Shown: piece by piece, positions 34,288-41,664 of the stretch
How the letters are laid out: each line of letters begins with the position of its first letter
Position numbering within the stretch: the first letter of the stretch is position 1
Source: Sphingomonas lenta
Lineage (GTDB): Bacteria; Pseudomonadota; Alphaproteobacteria; Sphingomonadales; Sphingomonadaceae
Assembly: GCF_002288825.1 (NCBI RefSeq)
Contig: NZ_NSLI01000003.1
Coordinates: forward strand, 682,001 to 746,000
Direction: 5' to 3'
Length of the DNA: 64,000 bases
The notes under the pieces: model-generated
What the model was told of the DNA's origin: nothing
The model's input: only the letters and a program-made list of their open reading frames with translations
The model's database searches: none
Translations under genes and position numbers: made by a program

Positions 34288-35012
34288 CGTTCGGGCCCGA
34301 GCAGCTGGATGGCGGAGCGGTAGCCGCCGAGCGTGCCGACATCGACGTAGGCCTCGCCCGCGCGCACGCCCACCGCCTCGTTGCCCTGCGCCAGCCAGGC
34401 GTTGACGAGCGTGCCGAAATACTCGTCCTGCCGCTCCGGCCGGCACCATAGGCGATGGAGGTCGTGGAACACGCGGCCGGGCATGCGGAACGCGCCCCAG
34501 ACCCAGTTGGAGCGTGCGCCCTCCCGCTTGACCTGCACCTCCTCCACGCGGTCGCCGTCGCCCAGCACCACGGCGTCGAACAGCTCGGGCCGCTCGACGG
34601 GAAAGAGCAGGAACGCCAAGCGATCGCGGGGCAGGCGGGCGAGGCCGTCGGAGGGGAACCAGATCGTGTCGGGCAGGCCGATCAGCACTTCCTCGTCCGC
34701 CGCGATCAGCGGGCAGGCGCGGAAGATCGCGTCGCACAGGCCCGCCGCGTGCGGCTGCACTACAAAGGCGGTGTCGACCTTGCCGATGCCGCCGCCATAG
34801 TAGCGCACGATGTCCGACTTGGTCGGCGAGATGACGAAGCAGATCTTGGTCGCGCCGCCCTCCACCATGCGCTCGACCAAGTATTCGCTGACTGCCTTGG
34901 GGCGCTCGGAGCCGTCCTCCTCGGTGCGGGATCCGACGGGCAGGAGCTCCTTGGAAAAGGCGAGCGGCTGGATGCGCGTGCCGTTGCCCGCGGCCGGGAT
35001 GATGCCCCACAT
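34284..35012 (-). CDS. Sugar nucleotidyltransferase
   Basis: 242 residues. The N-terminal IIPAAGNGTRIQPLAFSKEL is the nucleotide-binding signature of the NTP_transferase family; VLIGLPDTIWFP supplies the DxD-like metal site and VGEAYVDVGT-like AGEAYVDVGTLGGYRSA the C-terminal contact. Makes an NDP-sugar from sugar-1-phosphate; the base and sugar are not evident. Second gene of the operon, 7 bp after the CgeB-like gene. Confidence 0.87.
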   Translation of the reverse strand: MWGIIPAAGNGTRIQPLAFSKELLPVGSRTEEDGSERPKAVSEYLVERMVEGGATKICFVISPTKSDIVRYYGGGIGKVDTAFVVQPHAAGLCDAIFRACPLIAADEEVLIGLPDTIWFPSDGLARLPRDRLAFLLFPVERPELFDAVVLGDGDRVEEVQVKREGARSNWVWGAFRMPGRVFHDLHRLWCRPERQDEYFGTLVNAWLAQGNEAVGVRAGEAYVDVGTLGGYRSAIQLLGPER

Positions 35013-35019
35013 CGCGCGG

Positions 35020-36099
35020 TTACGCGGCCTCGACCTGGCGGACGGCGGCGGTCTCGATCAGCTGGACGAGCTCGCGCGCGCGGTGTTCGGAGCTGTGCTC
35101 GGCGAGCACGCGCGCGCGCGCCGCGTCGGCGATGCGCCTGAGCTCGGCGTCCGAGAGCTCCAGCGCGTCGAGCGTATCCTCCGGCCGGTGCGCGAACAGG
35201 ATTTCCTCGCCGGGCGTGAAAAAGCGGTCCAGGCCGTCCCACACGTCGGAGATGATCGGCGCGCCGCACGCCGCCGCCTCGAACAACCGGCCCGACGGGC
35301 ACCAGCCCATCGCGGCCATGTCCGCGCGCGTCACGTTCAAGGTCAGCCGGCTGGAGCAGAAGAAGGCCGGGTGGTCCGGGGGCGCGACGTGGTTCATGAA
35401 GTACATGTTTGGCCGCCACGGGAAGTCGGCGGGGTAGCTCGATCCGCCGAGCACGAAGCGATGCTCGGGCGAGCGGGTCGCGGGCTCGACGAACAGGCGC
35501 TCCAGCGTCGGCTGGCGGTCGGCGGCGTAGGTGCCGAGATAGGACAGGTCGCCGCGGAACAGATCGCGAGGCTCGACGGGCCGGTGCGCGGCGGGGTCGA
35601 CATGGCCGTAGAGCGGCGCGGTGCGCCTGGCGCCCAGCCGATCGCGCAATGCGTCGAGCGCGGGGCCGCCGGTATAGCTCAGCACCAGGTCGTAGCGGCC
35701 GAGCCCTTCCTCCGGGAAATAGTCGACGCGCTCGCCCGCCTGGAGCCGCCCGAAGCTGACGGGGGTGTCGAGGTCGTAGAAAACGGTGAGCCCGCGCCCG
35801 CGGTCGTGGATGAGCCGGTGCGCGGCGGCGGCGTCGGGACAGTAGCTCGTGACCATCAACGCGTCGGCGTCGAGCAGGTCGCGGCGGGCGAGCACTTCCG
35901 ACCAGTCACTGTAAAGGAGAAGCTCGCCGCCCGGCAGCTCGGTCAGGTCGCGATGGGGAGCGTACCAGGGCTGGTCGCGTTCGACGAAGACGATCTGGTG
36001 GCCCTGCGCGCCGAGCGCCCGGATCAACCCGCGCCACAAGGTCGCGTGACCGTTGCCCCAGGAAGAACTGACGGTCAGGCCCCAAATGGCGATCTTCAT
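35020..36099 (-). CDS. CgeB-like glycosyltransferase, first gene of the glycan operon
   Basis: 359 residues. Starts MKIAIWGLTVSSSWGNGHA; contains FYDLDTPVSFGRL, DLVLSYTGGPALDAL, LSYLGTYAADRQPTLERL, LTLNVTRADMAAMGWCPSGR and LFEAAACGAPIISDVWDGL, which together match the CgeB/group-1-like GT-B glycosyltransferases. ATG at 36099 has GGGGGAG upstream; an in-frame GTG lies 6 bp earlier. It leads the operon; mnmA lies 75 bp upstream on the same strand. Confidence 0.87.
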   Translation of the reverse strand: MKIAIWGLTVSSSWGNGHATLWRGLIRALGAQGHQIVFVERDQPWYAPHRDLTELPGGELLLYSDWSEVLARRDLLDADALMVTSYCPDAAAAHRLIHDRGRGLTVFYDLDTPVSFGRLQAGERVDYFPEEGLGRYDLVLSYTGGPALDALRDRLGARRTAPLYGHVDPAAHRPVEPRDLFRGDLSYLGTYAADRQPTLERLFVEPATRSPEHRFVLGGSSYPADFPWRPNMYFMNHVAPPDHPAFFCSSRLTLNVTRADMAAMGWCPSGRLFEAAACGAPIISDVWDGLDRFFTPGEEILFAHRPEDTLDALELSDAELRRIADAARARVLAEHSSEHRARELVQLIETAAVRQVEAA

Positions 36100-36114
36100 C
36101 AACACTCCCCCTGA

Positions 36115-36130
36115 GTTACGTTTGTGTAAC
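36115..36130. promoter_or_regulatory. Small inverted repeat upstream of the glycan operon
   Basis: GTTAC (36115-36119) and GTAAC (36126-36130) face each other across GTTTGT in the 75-bp gap between mnmA and the glycan operon. It could be an operator or a weak hairpin; nothing else supports a role. Confidence 0.25.
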
Positions 36131-36174
36131 GACGAGGAGGGGAGAGCGTTCCCGCTACTCAGGCCGCCCCTTGC

Positions 36175-37281
36175 TCAAGCGGCTGCGAGCGCGGCTTTCG
36201 TCTCGGCGATCCAGCCGCCGCCGAGCACACGGTCGCCGGCGTAGAGCACGGCGGCCTGGCCGGGCGCGACGCCGTATTCCGGCTCGTCGAACACGACGCG
36301 GTCGCCGACAAGGCGCGCGGGCGTGGGCTTGGCCATGGAGCGCACCTTGGCGGTGAGCGGGCCGGAATGGTCGCCGCCGATCCAGTTGAGGTCGGTCAGC
36401 CGCGCCGCGTCCACCGCCAGCGCGCGGCGGGGCCCCACGACGACGCGCTTCGACTCCGGCTCGAGGCGGACGACGTAGAGCGGCTCGGGCGTGCCGCCGA
36501 TCTCCAGCCCGCGGCGCTGGCCGACGGTGAAACGGATCAGCCCGCGATGCGTCCCCAGCGCGTGGCCGGCGAGGTCGACGATGTCGCCCGCGGTGTCCGC
36601 CTCGGGGCGAAGCTTGCGGACGAGGCCGGCGTAGTCGCGGTCGGGGACGAAGCAGATGTCCTGGCTGTCGGGCTTGGCGGCGACGGGCAGACCGATCTCG
36701 GCGGCGATCTCGCGCACGCGGGCCTTGGGCAGGCCGCCGAGCGGGAAGCGCAGGTAGTCGAGCTGCGCCGACGTGGTGGCGAAGAGAAAGTAGCTCTGGT
36801 CGCGCGCGGGATCAGCGCCGCGGTGGAGCTCGGGGCCGGCGGAGCCCTCGACCCGCCGGACATAGTGCCCGGTCGCCAGGCAGTCGGCGCCGAGCTCGCG
36901 CGCGAGGCCGAGCAGGTCGGTGAACTTCGGTCCCGTGTTGCACTGGACGCAAGGGATGGGCGTGCGGCCGGCGAGATACTCGTCGGCGAAGCGGTCCACC
37001 ACCTGCGCACGGAAGCTCGACTCGTGGTCGAACACGTAATGCGCGATCCCGAGCCGGTCGCACACCGCGCGCGCGTCGCGGATGTCGCGGCCGGCGCAGC
37101 AGGACCCGGCGCGGCCCACCGCCTCGCCGTGGTCGTAGAGCTGGAGCGTGACGCCCACCACCTCCGCGCCGGTGCGGGCGGCGAGCGCGGCCACGACCGA
37201 GCTGTCGACGCCGCCCGACATGGCGACGACGATGCGGCGCTTGGCGGGGTCGCCCCCGAGCTGGAAGTCGATCTCGGACAT
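36175..37281 (-). CDS. mnmA: tRNA-specific 2-thiouridylase MnmA
   Basis: 368 residues. P-loop [12 protein letters not shown] at 22-33, catalytic cysteines in [11 protein letters not shown] and [13 protein letters not shown], and TGHYVRR in between. Adds sulfur at C2 of the wobble uridine in tRNA-Lys, Glu and Gln. ATG at 37281 (MSEIDFQL) is taken as start; an upstream in-frame Met exists. Confidence 0.95.
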   Translation of the reverse strand: MSEIDFQLGGDPAKRRIVVAMSGGVDSSVVAALAARTGAEVVGVTLQLYDHGEAVGRAGSCCAGRDIRDARAVCDRLGIAHYVFDHESSFRAQVVDRFADEYLAGRTPIPCVQCNTGPKFTDLLGLARELGADCLATGHYVRRVEGSAGPELHRGADPARDQSYFLFATTSAQLDYLRFPLGGLPKARVREIAAEIGLPVAAKPDSQDICFVPDRDYAGLVRKLRPEADTAGDIVDLAGHALGTHRGLIRFTVGQRRGLEIGGTPEPLYVVRLEPESKRVVVGPRRALAVDAARLTDLNWIGGDHSGPLTAKVRSMAKPTPARLVGDRVVFDEPEYGVAPGQAAVLYAGDRVLGGGWIAETKAALAAA

Positions 37282-37401
37282 GGGAGCCTCGCCAGATAGG
37301 GCCTGCACGCGCCCAGCGGAAGCCGCGCGTTCACGAAGGCTTACCGGCCGCTTTACGCCGCCTTCACGAGGCCGGGGCTAGGCCGTGCAACCTTTGTTAT
37401 C

Positions 37402-37629
37402 TTGGACGTGCGCCTTTTGAACTTGAGCCCCGCCCGCTTCGACGCCGCCGACCCCGCCGATCTGGCGGTGCTGCTGGCGGGCGTGCTGGCGCGCCAGGCG
37501 GCGAGCCGGACGGCGGCGGCGCAGGCGCGATTGGGGCGCGTCGACGGGATCGCCGGTCGGTTCGGCCCGGCGGACGGGCGCTTCAACGCGGAGGCGGCCA
37601 GGACGTTAGCTGAATGGAAGGAGCGGTGA
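37402..37629 (+). CDS. Hypothetical small protein
   Basis: Up to 75 residues from TTG 37402 (or GTG 37408): LNLSPARFDAADPADLAVLL, then an Ala/Arg-rich helix AGVLARQAASRTAAAQARLG and ending AARTLAEWKER. No family recognised; helical and basic. It lies between mnmA and sciP with its own strand and shows no overlap with other genes, but high GC produces such frames by chance. Confidence 0.35.
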   Translation: MDVRLLNLSPARFDAADPADLAVLLAGVLARQAASRTAAAQARLGRVDGIAGRFGPADGRFNAEAARTLAEWKER

Positions 37630-37724
37630 AGGCCGTGTTCACCAAGCCGTTTTAGCGGGCGGCAAGTCCGGACCCGTAACAGTGTGCCGCGTCAAGGGGG
37701 CCCCCCGCCCCGAGAGAGAGTTAG

Positions 37725-38024
37725 ATGATCGAGAACCAGAAGATCCGCCCCGCCAAAGTCATCGGCCCGCTCGGCGAGCCGCTGACCATGGACACGCTGC
37801 CCCCGCCCACCACCACCCGCTGGGTGGTCCGCCGCAAGGCGGAGGTGGTCGCGGCGGTGAACGGCGGCCTCTTGTCGGTGGACGAGGTCTGCGAGCGCTA
37901 CGGCCTGACGTCCGAGGAGTTCGCCGGGTGGCAGCGCGCGATCGACCGGTCGGGCATGCCGGGCCTGCGCGTGACGCGGATCCAGCATTACCGCGACCTG
38001 TACGAGCGCCAGCAGAAGTACTGA
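37725..38024 (+). CDS. sciP: CtrA inhibitor SciP (DUF1153)
   Basis: 99 residues. TTTRWVVRRKAEVVAAVNGG, LLSVDEVCERYGLTSEEFAG and MPGLRVTRIQHYRD form the small HTH-containing SciP fold. In Caulobacter SciP binds CtrA and blocks transcription of CtrA targets in G1 phase. Its presence supports an alphaproteobacterial origin. Confidence 0.93.
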   Translation: MIENQKIRPAKVIGPLGEPLTMDTLPPPTTTRWVVRRKAEVVAAVNGGLLSVDEVCERYGLTSEEFAGWQRAIDRSGMPGLRVTRIQHYRDLYERQQKY

Positions 38025-38061
38025 GCGCGCTTCCGTTAACCGCAAATCGGGTTACGCGGGC

Positions 38062-38086
38062 GGAACAACCTCCCGCCCCATACGTC
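38062..38086 (+). promoter_or_regulatory. Candidate EcfG-type general stress promoter for glsB
   Basis: GGAAC at 38062-38066, 16 nt spacer, CGTC at 38083-38086; the alphaproteobacterial EcfG consensus is GGAAC-N16/17-CGTT. It lies about 50 bp before the start of a GlsB/YmgE-type stress gene. The last base deviates from consensus. Confidence 0.5.
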
Positions 38087-38135
38087 GTACCCTCCGCAGC
38101 CCGGATGTAACGGGCGTTAACGGAGGGACGGTAGC

Positions 38136-38408
38136 ATGGGTCTCATTCTTTGGTTGATCGTCGGCGGCGTGATCGGCTGGCTCGCCAGCATCATCATGCG
38201 CACCGATGCCCAGCAGGGCATCTTCCTCAACATCGTGGTCGGCATCGTCGGCGCGTTCTTGGGCGGTATCATCGGCAACGCGTTGGGCATCGGCGGTGGC
38301 AGCATCAACAATGCGTCGCTGAACCTCACCTCGTTCCTGCTCTCGCTGCTGGGCGCGGTCGTGCTGCTCGGCATCGTGAACATGTTCCGTCGCGGTCGCG
38401 TGCGCTGA
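38136..38408 (+). CDS. GlsB/YeaQ/YmgE-family stress-response membrane protein
   Basis: 90 residues, three hydrophobic segments: ILWLIVGGVIGWLASIIM, FLNIVVGIVGAFLGGIIG and LTSFLLSLLGAVVLLGIVNM, ending RRGRVR. This is the transglycosylase-associated (GlsB) family, small inner-membrane proteins induced in stress. ATG has GGAGGG upstream; a candidate EcfG promoter precedes it and a terminator follows at 38438. Confidence 0.92.
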   Translation: MGLILWLIVGGVIGWLASIIMRTDAQQGIFLNIVVGIVGAFLGGIIGNALGIGGGSINNASLNLTSFLLSLLGAVVLLGIVNMFRRGRVR

Positions 38409-38437
38409 GCGTCGCAGCCGGTTGAACATGAAGGTGA

Positions 38438-38469
38438 CCCCCGCTCCGGTTCGGAGCGGGGGTTTCTTT
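38438..38469 (+). terminator. Intrinsic terminator after glsB
   Basis: 11-bp stem CCCCCGCTCCG / CGGAGCGGGGG with GTT loop, followed by TTTCTTT. Confidence 0.9.
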
Positions 38470-38488
38470 ACGGCTTTGGCCACCCGGC

Positions 38489-38668
38489 ATGGCTCGCGTG
38501 CTTAATCTGATTTCCGGACTTGTAGGGGCGCTTCTCGGTCTGTTGCTCGTGCACGGCGGACGCCTCGCAAATTTTGCTTTGACCGCACCAGCCGCGCTGG
38601 CCGGGTTCGCGGGCGCGATCATGTCGATCGGTCTCGTGAACCTAGTCCGCCGCGGCCGGGTGCGCTGA
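38489..38668 (+). CDS. Short paralogue of the GlsB-type membrane protein
   Basis: 59 residues: MARVLNLISGLVGALLGLLL, a middle helix pair, and GFAGAIMSIGLVNLVRRGRV ending in R. The C-terminus mirrors that of the 90-residue protein upstream (IVNMFRRGRVR versus LVNLVRRGRVR), so it looks like a shortened tandem duplicate with one membrane segment lost. It is flanked by its own terminator at 38697. ATG at 38489 lies just after the glsB terminator; no strong ribosome-binding site is visible. Confidence 0.6.
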   Translation: MARVLNLISGLVGALLGLLLVHGGRLANFALTAPAALAGFAGAIMSIGLVNLVRRGRVR

Positions 38669-38696
38669 CCCGCTCACCGCTTTGAAGCGGCATGAA

Positions 38697-38724
38697 GGCC
38701 GTCCGGGCGACCGGGCGGCCTTTT
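38697..38724 (+). terminator. Intrinsic terminator after the GlsB paralogue
   Basis: Stem GGCCGTCCGG / CCGGGCGGCC (one T-G pair) with GCGA loop and TTTT tail. Confidence 0.85.
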
Positions 38725-38755
38725 CGTTCGCGGGCGCCGTAGCTAGGTTCAGGGC

Positions 38756-39103
38756 ATGCCCGACGGCCCCGATCCCGAAGCCTTGCGCGTCGCCAAGCTG
38801 TTCGTCGACCGGATCAGGGCCGACTATCCGATCGTGCGCGCGCTGCTCTACGGCTCGCGCGCGCGGGGCGACGCGCGGCCGGATAGCGATCTGGACGTGG
38901 CGTTGATCCTGTCAGGCCCGAAAGGGCGCGCGATCGATGTCGGGCCTGAGATGACGGGGAAAGGCTTCGAGGTCGCGCTCGAGAACAACGTGTTCATCTC
39001 CCCGCTTCCTATATGGGAGGAGGATTGGCGCGAGCCCGAGCGTAATTCCAATCCTTGGCTGGTTCTGAACGTCCAACGTGAAGGAGTGGTGGTTGATAGC
39101 TGA
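38756..39103 (+). CDS. MNT-type minimal nucleotidyltransferase
   Basis: 115 residues. LLYGSRARGDARPDSDLDVA is the GS-x-ARG ... SDxD active site of minimal nucleotidyltransferases. In MNT/HEPN pairs this protein is the antitoxin and can add AMP to the HEPN toxin. The C-terminus (FISPLPIWEEDWREPER) is typical of the group. It overlaps the start of the HEPN gene. Confidence 0.87.
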   Translation: MPDGPDPEALRVAKLFVDRIRADYPIVRALLYGSRARGDARPDSDLDVALILSGPKGRAIDVGPEMTGKGFEVALENNVFISPLPIWEEDWREPERNSNPWLVLNVQREGVVVDS

Positions 39104-39497
39104 TGTTGCCAAGTAGTTGGACCGAGCGGATCGAGGCGTCCGCTCGGCCGAGATGACGTTGCAGGACGGCGATGCGAACGGGGCATGTGGGCTCGCCTAC
39201 TACGCCATGTTCTACGCTGCCCGAGCCGCGCTGATCGTCGCTGGCGAGCATAGAGCGGCAATGGCCAAGACCCATTCTGGCCTGATCGCCGCCTTCAATC
39301 AGCGTTTCGTGCAAACCGGCTTCGTCACCGCCGAACACGGCCGGAATTTCGCATTGGAGTCGAGCAGGAGATTGTTGGCCGCATACCAGGGCGACGTGAT
39401 CAGTGATGAGGCCGCCGCCGAAGCTATCGATCATGCGACCGCCTTCATCGCCGCCGTCCGCGAATGGACAGTACGGCGGCCCGGCGGGGAAGCGTAG
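39093..39497 (+). pseudogene. HEPN-domain partner of the MNT protein, interrupted by an in-frame TAG
   Basis: The expected start is TTG 39093, 6 nt after AAGGAG and overlapping the MNT stop. From there the frame reads LIADVAK, then TAG at 39114, then LDRADRGVRSAEMTLQDGD and an intact HEPN domain (ACGLAYYAMFYAARAAL, KTHSGLIAAFNQRFV, SSRRLLAAYQGD). Homologues have a Glu-type codon at this place, so GAG to TAG is the simplest change. Either the gene is inactive, translation restarts at TTG 39117 or ATG 39153, or this is a sequencing error. Confidence 0.7.
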
Positions 39498-39499
39498 GC

Positions 39500-40234
39500 T
39501 CAGCGCAGCACAAACCGCACCGTCGCCGTCGCGGTCACCTCCTGCTCGCCCGCGGCGATCTGCGTCTTGGCTTCGGCGGCGTCGAACGTGCGCAGCGCGA
39601 CGGGCGAGGGCGGGCGGGGGCCGTCCACCACCGCGCCCTCTGCGATGGACACGATGCGCTCGACGCGCATGCCCGCGGCGCGGGCATAGAGGTCGGCGCG
39701 GGCGCGGGCGCGGCGGATGGCGTCGGTGCGCGCCTCGTCCAACGCGGCGTCGGGCTGGTCGAGCGTCAGGGTGGGGCCGTCGATCTGGTTCGCCCCCTCC
39801 GCGACGAGCGCGTCGAGGATCGCGCCCGATCGGGCGACGTCGCGGAAGCGCACGGCGACGCTGTTGGCGGCTTGGTAGCCGGTGACGACTGGCGGCTGGT
39901 TCTCGCCGTAGCGGTACTGCGGCTGGAGCGAGACCTGCGCGGTCTGCACGTCGCGCGCGGCGACGCCGGCGCGGCGCAGCGCGGCCAGCACGCGCGCCAT
40001 GCGGTCGCTGTTGGCGCGGAGCGCCTCGGCGGCGGTGGGGGCTTGCGTCACCACGCCCGCGCGGATCACGGCCAGGTCGGGCACGCGCGTGGTGCGCCCC
40101 TGCGCCACCACGTCGAGCACCGCGCCCGAAGCGGGCACCAGCGGTTCCACTGTATGGGGAACGGCAGGAGGGAGCTGCGCCGCCGCGCCGCTCGCCGCCA
40201 ACATGCTCGCCAGCGTCGCCGTCGTCCACCGCAT
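39500..40234 (-). CDS. Exported SIMPL-domain (DUF541) protein
   Basis: 244 residues with signal peptide (LASMLAASGAAAQ). VLDVVAQGRTTRVPDLAVIRAG starts the SIMPL fold; VQTAQVSLQPQYRYGEN, GYQAANSVAVRFRDV, and DEARTDAIRRARARADLYA (the conserved helix) follow. Periplasmic, function unclear; some members protect against oxidative stress. Confidence 0.88.
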   Translation of the reverse strand: MRWTTATLASMLAASGAAAQLPPAVPHTVEPLVPASGAVLDVVAQGRTTRVPDLAVIRAGVVTQAPTAAEALRANSDRMARVLAALRRAGVAARDVQTAQVSLQPQYRYGENQPPVVTGYQAANSVAVRFRDVARSGAILDALVAEGANQIDGPTLTLDQPDAALDEARTDAIRRARARADLYARAAGMRVERIVSIAEGAVVDGPRPPSPVALRTFDAAEAKTQIAAGEQEVTATATVRFVLR

Positions 40235-40457
40235 GCCATCGTCTCCCTTTGTTACGCGGCCGTCATTGTACCGGTGAAAGGCTACCGGAGCTGAACGGCC
40301 ATCGGCTATTCGTCCCGGCGTCGGGCTGTGGTAAGGCCGCGCCCGGCCGATTGTTCCGCGAAGCGGCGACGCCGGGCTTGAGCCTGGTGATATATGTCTA
40401 TAACACGGCTGGGTAGGGCCGCCGGGGGCGGCGGGGGAACGGGATCTGGTGGCGCGC

Positions 40458-41660
40458 ATGAACTACGAGTCGGGTGTGATCGAGAGTCAGGGTGCGCACG
40501 CGCTGTCCGACGGACGCGAGGACGCGGGTGCCGGGCGTCGGCGCACGCTGATCATCGCGCTCGTGCTCGCCGCGCTCGCGGCGGCGGCCGCCTATTACTT
40601 CTTCCGGGGCGGCGGCGAGGCGCAGGGACCGGGCGGGCCCGCCGAGGCGAAGGGCAAGCGCGAGGCGCAGGTGCCCAACGTCACGGTGGTCGCGCCCGGG
40701 CTCCAGCCGATCGCGCGCACCATCTCGGCGACCGGCACGCTGGCGGCGCGGCGCGACCTGCCGGTCGGCGTCGCGGGCGAGGGCGGGCTCGTCACGCGCG
40801 TGCTGGTCGAGCCCGGCCAGTGGGTGGGCGCGGGCCAGGTGCTCGCGACCGTGGACCGTTCGGTGCAGACGCAGACGCTGGCGCAGCTCGCGGCGCAGGT
40901 GAACGTGGCGCGCGCCGAGGCGCAGCTGGCGCAGTCCGAGCTGGAGCGCGCGCAGGCGCTGGTCTCGCGCGGCTTCGTGTCCAAGGCGGACGTGCAGCGC
41001 CGCACCGCGACGCGCGACCAGGCGCTCGCCCGCGTCCGCGTGGCGCAGGCCGCCGTCGCCGAGCAGCGCGCGCGCACCGGCCGGCTCGACATCCGCGCGC
41101 CCGCCGCGGGCTTGATCCTGACCCGGCAGGTGGAGCCGGGCCAGATCGTCGGCCAGGGGTCGGGCGTCCTGTTCCGCATGGCGGAGGGCGGCCGCATGGA
41201 GATGCAGGCGCGGCTCGCCGAGTCGGACCTGATCGGCCTGCCCGTAGGCTCGCGCGCGACGGTGACGCCCGTCGGTTCGGAGCGCAGCTTCCCCGGCCAG
41301 GTGTGGCAGGTCTCGCCCGTCATCGACCCGCAGACGCGTCAGGGGATCGCGCGCATTGCGCTCGGCTACGACCGGGCGCTGCGGCCCGGCGGCTTCGCGG
41401 CGGCGCAGATCGTCAAGGGCGCGACCCAGGCGCCGCTCCTGCCCGATTCGGCGGTGCTGTCCGACCAGCAGGGCAGCTTCGTGTACGTCGTTGACGCCCG
41501 GAACCGAGCGGTGCGCCGCGACGTGAAGATCGGCCAGGTGTCGGACGCGGGCGTCGCGATCGCCGAAGGCCTGGACGGCACGGAGCGCGTGGTGCTGTCG
41601 GCGGGCGGCTTCCTGACGCCGGGCCAGACGGTCAAGCCCGTCGTGCAGGCGAGGAGATAG
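40458..41660 (+). CDS. RND efflux periplasmic adaptor (membrane fusion protein)
   Basis: 400 residues from ATG 40458 (403 from GTG 40449). One N-terminal membrane anchor (TLIIALVLAALAAAAAYYFF) in place of a lipoprotein Cys, then lipoyl half GLVTRVLVEPGQWVGAGQVL, a coiled-coil hairpin (about 135-195) rich in Ala/Gln/Arg, second lipoyl half RLDIRAPAAGLILTRQVEPG, and beta-barrel and proximal domains. Forms the adaptor for the pump gene 4 bp downstream. Confidence 0.93.
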   Translation: MNYESGVIESQGAHALSDGREDAGAGRRRTLIIALVLAALAAAAAYYFFRGGGEAQGPGGPAEAKGKREAQVPNVTVVAPGLQPIARTISATGTLAARRDLPVGVAGEGGLVTRVLVEPGQWVGAGQVLATVDRSVQTQTLAQLAAQVNVARAEAQLAQSELERAQALVSRGFVSKADVQRRTATRDQALARVRVAQAAVAEQRARTGRLDIRAPAAGLILTRQVEPGQIVGQGSGVLFRMAEGGRMEMQARLAESDLIGLPVGSRATVTPVGSERSFPGQVWQVSPVIDPQTRQGIARIALGYDRALRPGGFAAAQIVKGATQAPLLPDSAVLSDQQGSFVYVVDARNRAVRRDVKIGQVSDAGVAIAEGLDGTERVVLSAGGFLTPGQTVKPVVQARR

Positions 41661-41664
41661 GCGT

